Of a stretch of DNA of 12,079 nucleotides, positions 9,074 through 12,079 are shown piece after piece; position 1 is the stretch's first letter, and every line of letters starts with the position of its first letter. Below the pieces are notes generated by a model that was not told the origin of the DNA, did not search any database, and saw only the letters and a program-made list of their open reading frames with translations. Location: the NCBI GenBank assembly GCA_017302355.1, contig JAFLDQ010000103.1:1-12079 (forward strand), given 5' to 3'. Source of the stretch: Dechloromonas sp. GTDB taxonomy: Bacteria > Pseudomonadota > Gammaproteobacteria > Burkholderiales > Rhodocyclaceae. The position numbers and the translations under genes were made by a program.

Positions 9074-9997
9074 ATGGCGGCAATTACCGCAAGCATGGTG
9101 TCGGAACTGCGTGGCAAGACGGACGCACCGATGATGGAATGCAAGAAGGCGCTCACCGAGGCCGACGGCGACATGGCCAAGGCGGAGGAGATCCTCCGCG
9201 TCAAGCTCGGCAACAAGGCGACCAAGGCTGCGACGCGCATTGCCGCGGAAGGCGTGGTCGGTCTCTACCTTGCCGCCGATGGCAAGCTCGGCGCCCTCGT
9301 CGAAGTGAATAGCGAAACCGACTTCGTCGCCAAGAACGACGAATTCATCGCCTTGGCGAAGGGTTGCGCCGAACTGGTGGCGACCCGCAACCCGGCCGAT
9401 GTGGCGGCGCTGTCGGCGTTGCCGATGGGCGAGGGCACGGTGGAGACCACGCGTACCGCGCTGGTCGGCAAGATTGGCGAGAACATGGCGCTCCGCCGCT
9501 TCGCCCGCATCGAGGCCAGCGGCAAGCTGACTTCCTACGTCCATGGCGGATCCAAGATCGGCGTTCTGGTCGACGTCATCGGTGGCGACGACCAACTGGC
9601 TAAGGATCTGGCGATGCACGTCGCCGCCTCCAAGCCGAAGTCGCTTGATGCGTCGGGGGTTCCTGCCGCGTTGATCGAAATGGAGCGTGCGGTTGCAGCC
9701 GGTAAGGCCGCCGAGGATGCAAGAAAAGCCCAAGAGGAGGGCAAAAAGCCGCAGCCTGAAGATATTGTGGCGAAGCGCATTGAAGGTTCGGTCCAGAAGT
9801 TCCTCAAGGAAGTGACCTTGCTGAGCCAACCCTTCGTCAAGGATGACAAGCAGACCATCGAGCAACTCTTGAAGGCCAAGGGGGCTTCCGTGGCCGGGTT
9901 CACCCTGTTCGTGGTCGGCGAGGGCATCGAGAAGAAGGTGGACGATTTCGCCGCCGAGGTCGCCGCGCAGGCTGCGGCGGCCGCCGCCAAGGTGTAA
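9074..9997 (+). CDS. tsf: Translation elongation factor Ts
   Basis: EF-Ts exchanges GDP for GTP on EF-Tu. The 307-aa product starts [16 protein letters not shown] and has the N-terminal UBA-like domain with [12 protein letters not shown] (17-28), TDFVAKN (82-88, the EF-Tu contact motif) and a C-terminal [15 protein letters not shown] segment before GEGIEKK. It is somewhat longer than E. coli EF-Ts (283 aa). Contributors appear to be a charged Ala/Lys/Glu-rich stretch at about 207-230 and an alanine-rich tail. AGGAG at 9062-9066 lies 7 nt before the ATG. The neighbours are rpsB upstream and pyrH 17 bp downstream, so it is likely read on the rpsB transcript, subject to the intervening hairpin. 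Confidence 0.98.
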   Translation: MAAITASMVSELRGKTDAPMMECKKALTEADGDMAKAEEILRVKLGNKATKAATRIAAEGVVGLYLAADGKLGALVEVNSETDFVAKNDEFIALAKGCAELVATRNPADVAALSALPMGEGTVETTRTALVGKIGENMALRRFARIEASGKLTSYVHGGSKIGVLVDVIGGDDQLAKDLAMHVAASKPKSLDASGVPAALIEMERAVAAGKAAEDARKAQEEGKKPQPEDIVAKRIEGSVQKFLKEVTLLSQPFVKDDKQTIEQLLKAKGASVAGFTLFVVGEGIEKKVDDFAAEVAAQAAAAAAKV

Positions 9998-10014
9998 CTT
10001 TCAGGGGAAACGCC

Positions 10015-10731
10015 ATGTCCGCTTCCAGATACAGACGCATCCTCCTCAAGCTCTCCGGCGAGGCCCTGATGGGCGATGACGCCTACGGCATCAACCCGCC
10101 GACCATCGCCGGGATCGTCGCGGAGATCAAGGCGGTTGCCGACCTGGGCGTGGAGATCGGCGTCGTCATCGGCGGTGGCAACATCTTCCGCGGCATGGCC
10201 GGCACGGCCACCGGCATGGACAGGGCCACCGCGGATTACATGGGGATGCTGGCCACGGTGATGAACGCGATGGCGCTCTCCGACGCGATGCGGCAGGCGG
10301 GGTTGCAGGCGCGGGTGCAGTCGGCCCTGCGTATCGAGCAGGTCGTCGAGCCGTATATACGCGGGAAGGCCATCCGCTATCTCGAAGAGGGCCGGGTGGT
10401 CATCTTTGGCGCCGGAACCGGCAATCCCTTCTTTACCACCGATACCGCCGCGGCATTGCGCGGATCGGAAATCGGCGCGGAAATCGTGCTCAAGGCGACC
10501 AAGGTGGACGGCATCTATTCGGCCGACCCGAAGAAGGATCCGGCCGCGACCCGTTTCGACCGGATCAGTTTCAACGACGCGATCGCGAGGAATCTCGCGG
10601 TCATGGATGCCACCGCGTTTGCGCTGTGCCGCGACCAGAAATTGCCGATCAACGTGTTCTCGATCTTCAAGACCGGCGCGCTGAAGCGCATCGTCTGCGG
10701 GGAGGATGAGGGTACGCTGGTCTATTGCTGA
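10015..10731 (+). CDS. pyrH: UMP kinase
   Basis: PyrH phosphorylates UMP to UDP with ATP in pyrimidine nucleotide synthesis. It is the bacterial amino-acid-kinase-fold enzyme, hexameric and allosterically controlled by GTP and UTP in characterised members. The 238-aa protein shows KLSGEAL (12-18), GGGNIFRG (53-60), [14 protein letters not shown] (133-146) and VDGIYSADP (164-172). The length is normal. The ATG at 10015 is preceded by AGGGGAAA at 10003-10010. Gaps of 17 bp to tsf and 11 bp to frr, with no promoter seen, indicate co-transcription. Its product line supplies UTP, the substrate of GalU encoded elsewhere in the window. Confidence 0.98.
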   Translation: MSASRYRRILLKLSGEALMGDDAYGINPPTIAGIVAEIKAVADLGVEIGVVIGGGNIFRGMAGTATGMDRATADYMGMLATVMNAMALSDAMRQAGLQARVQSALRIEQVVEPYIRGKAIRYLEEGRVVIFGAGTGNPFFTTDTAAALRGSEIGAEIVLKATKVDGIYSADPKKDPAATRFDRISFNDAIARNLAVMDATAFALCRDQKLPINVFSIFKTGALKRIVCGEDEGTLVYC

Positions 10732-10742
10732 GGGAGAAGGCG

Positions 10743-11300
10743 ATGATTCCTGAACTCAAGAAGAATGCCGAGAGCAAGATGCAGAAGACGCTTGAGTCGC
10801 TGCGCGCCGATCTGCAGAAGATTCGCACCGGCCGCGCCCACACCGGGCTGCTCGATCATGTCATGGTCGACTATTACGGCTCGCTGATGCCGGTGAACCA
10901 GGTTGCCAACGTCACCCTGGTCGATGCCCGGACCATCGGCGTGCAACCGTGGGAAAAGAACATGGTGCAGAAGGTCGAAAAGGCGATCCGCGACTCCGAT
11001 CTCGGCCTCAACCCCGCTTCCCAGGGGGAACTGATACGGGTGCCGATGCCGGCGCTGACCGAAGAGCGGCGCAAGGAAATGATCAAGGTCGTCAGGCACG
11101 AGGGCGAAAACGCCCGGGTGGCGATCCGCAACCTGCGCCGCGATGCGATCACCCACCTCAAGGATGCGCTTAAGAAGGGCGAGATCCCGGAGGATGACGA
11201 TCACAGGGCGCAGGACGACATCCAGAAACTCACCGACCGGTACATCGCCGATGTCGACAAGATGCTCGGCCACAAAGAGGCCGAGCTGATGCAGGTTTGA
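10743..11300 (+). CDS. frr: Ribosome recycling factor
   Basis: RRF splits post-termination ribosomes together with EF-G. The 185-aa product equals the E. coli length. It begins [20 protein letters not shown] and contains the conserved [15 protein letters not shown] (helix of domain I), the [14 protein letters not shown] domain II segment and the C-terminal [17 protein letters not shown] region. The frame is open from a TTG at 10725, but the ATG at 10743 gives the family start and has AGGGAG at 10731-10736 with 6-nt spacing. That Shine-Dalgarno overlaps the last base of the pyrH stop, so coupling to pyrH is likely. uppS follows after 28 bp. Confidence 0.98.
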   Translation: MIPELKKNAESKMQKTLESLRADLQKIRTGRAHTGLLDHVMVDYYGSLMPVNQVANVTLVDARTIGVQPWEKNMVQKVEKAIRDSDLGLNPASQGELIRVPMPALTEERRKEMIKVVRHEGENARVAIRNLRRDAITHLKDALKKGEIPEDDDHRAQDDIQKLTDRYIADVDKMLGHKEAELMQV

Positions 11301-11328
11301 CCGCCGCTTCAGGCTGATCGCAGGCCGC

Positions 11329-12079
11329 ATGGCTATTTTCACCAGTTCGACGCAGCAGGTTCCGGAAACGGTAGCCATCCCCCGGCACGTCGCCATCATC
11401 ATGGATGGCAATGGCCGGTGGGCGAAGAAGCGCTTCATGCCGCGTTTTTCCGGCCATGCCAAGGGTGTCGAGATGGTGCGCGAAACCGTGCGCTACTGTC
11501 TCGATCGCGGGGTTGAATTCCTGACGTTGTTCGCCTTCAGTTCCGAGAACTGGCGCCGCCCGCCGGAGGAGGTCAGTCTGCTGATGCAGTTGTTCGTCAA
11601 GGCGCTCGAGCAGGAAGTCGACAAGCTCGACCGCAACGGCGTGCGTTTGCGCATCATCGGCGACCTCTCGCGCTTCGAAAACCGGCTGCGGGAACTGATT
11701 GCCGCCGCCGAGGCGCGAACCGCCGGGAATACGCGTCTGCAACTGACCATCGCCGCCAACTACGGCGGGCGCTGGGACATCATGCAGGCGGTCAATGCCA
11801 TGCTGCGCGAGCTGCCGGAAAGGCAGTCCGGCTGGACCGAAGCCGATCTCGAGCCCTTCCTGTCGATGAGTTTCGCCCCCGAGCCCGACCTCTTCATTCG
11901 CACTGGCGGCGAAGAGCGGATCAGCAACTTCCTGCTCTGGCAACTTGCCTATACGGAACTCCATTTCACGGGAACCCTGTGGCCGGAATTCGACCGTGCC
12001 CGGTTCGACCAGGCGATTGCCTCCTACCAGAAGCGCGAGCGGCGTTTCGGGCGGACCAGCGCGCAGCTTGTCGGCGACG
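11329..12079 (+). CDS. uppS: Undecaprenyl diphosphate synthase (3' end outside window)
   Basis: UppS extends farnesyl diphosphate with eight isopentenyl units in cis, giving the C55 carrier for peptidoglycan and O-antigen. I translated 250 codons from the ATG at 11329; the frame is still open at the window end, and by comparison with E. coli (about 253 aa) only a few residues should be missing. Motifs are [13 protein letters not shown] (23-35, catalytic Asp26), SGHAKGVE (41-48), [11 protein letters not shown] (69-79), NYGGRWDI (144-151) and the substrate-binding [17 protein letters not shown] (189-205) with [11 protein letters not shown]. Asp26 falls at the same number as in E. coli, which supports this start. 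The ribosome binding site is weak (CAGG at 11321-11324). The gene follows frr by 28 bp and links this translation cluster to envelope synthesis. cdsA often follows in related genomes but is not visible here. Confidence 0.96.
   Translation, partial: MAIFTSSTQQVPETVAIPRHVAIIMDGNGRWAKKRFMPRFSGHAKGVEMVRETVRYCLDRGVEFLTLFAFSSENWRRPPEEVSLLMQLFVKALEQEVDKLDRNGVRLRIIGDLSRFENRLRELIAAAEARTAGNTRLQLTIAANYGGRWDIMQAVNAMLRELPERQSGWTEADLEPFLSMSFAPEPDLFIRTGGEERISNFLLWQLAYTELHFTGTLWPEFDRARFDQAIASYQKRERRFGRTSAQLVGD

Overview
The window is GC-rich, almost fully coding chromosomal DNA of a proteobacterium. The gene content and order (ligA-galU; map-glnD divergent from rpsB-tsf-pyrH-frr-uppS) and the protein sequences look betaproteobacterial, most like Rhodocyclales. 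That assignment is my reading of familiar gene order and motifs, not the result of a search. There is no sign of phage, insertion sequence, CRISPR, tRNA or rRNA. Thirteen genes are supported; the first (ligA) and last (uppS) are cut by the window ends.

Region 1 (1-3699, plus strand) is a tightly packed run: the 3' part of ligA, then galU, hpt, a class I methyltransferase-fold protein of unknown role, and a phosphorylase of the MTAP/MTIP family. Every junction overlaps or abuts (4-nt ATGA overlap, direct stop/start adjacency, TTGA overlap, direct adjacency), so the five genes look co-transcribed and translationally coupled. The last three suggest a salvage module. The phosphorylase has Asn where adenine-specific MTA phosphorylases have Asp, which fits methylthioinosine as substrate. 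It would release hypoxanthine, which the upstream Hpt can convert to IMP.

Region 2 (3696-7054, minus strand) holds map followed by glnD, joined by a 4-nt ATGA overlap. The glnD stop and the stop of the convergent phosphorylase gene share one CTAG, so the two convergent operons have no intergenic space at all.

Region 3 (7055-8267) holds a 113-bp divergent promoter region, a lone rfbD (dTDP-4-dehydrorhamnose reductase) and the 188-bp rpsB upstream region. The latter has an extended -10 promoter and a leader RNA that can fold into strong hairpins, one of which closes right at the rpsB ribosome binding site. rfbD lies between map and rpsB without its usual rfbA/B/C partners.

Region 4 (8268-12079, plus strand) is the conserved translation and envelope cluster rpsB, tsf, pyrH, frr and uppS (ribosomal protein S2, elongation factor Ts, UMP kinase, ribosome recycling factor, undecaprenyl diphosphate synthase). 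A GC-rich hairpin separates rpsB from tsf; the other gaps are 11-28 bp.

Overall this is a housekeeping region. I found no convincing undescribed system. The most useful leads are the hpt-methyltransferase-MTIP module, the rpsB leader and the lone rfbD.
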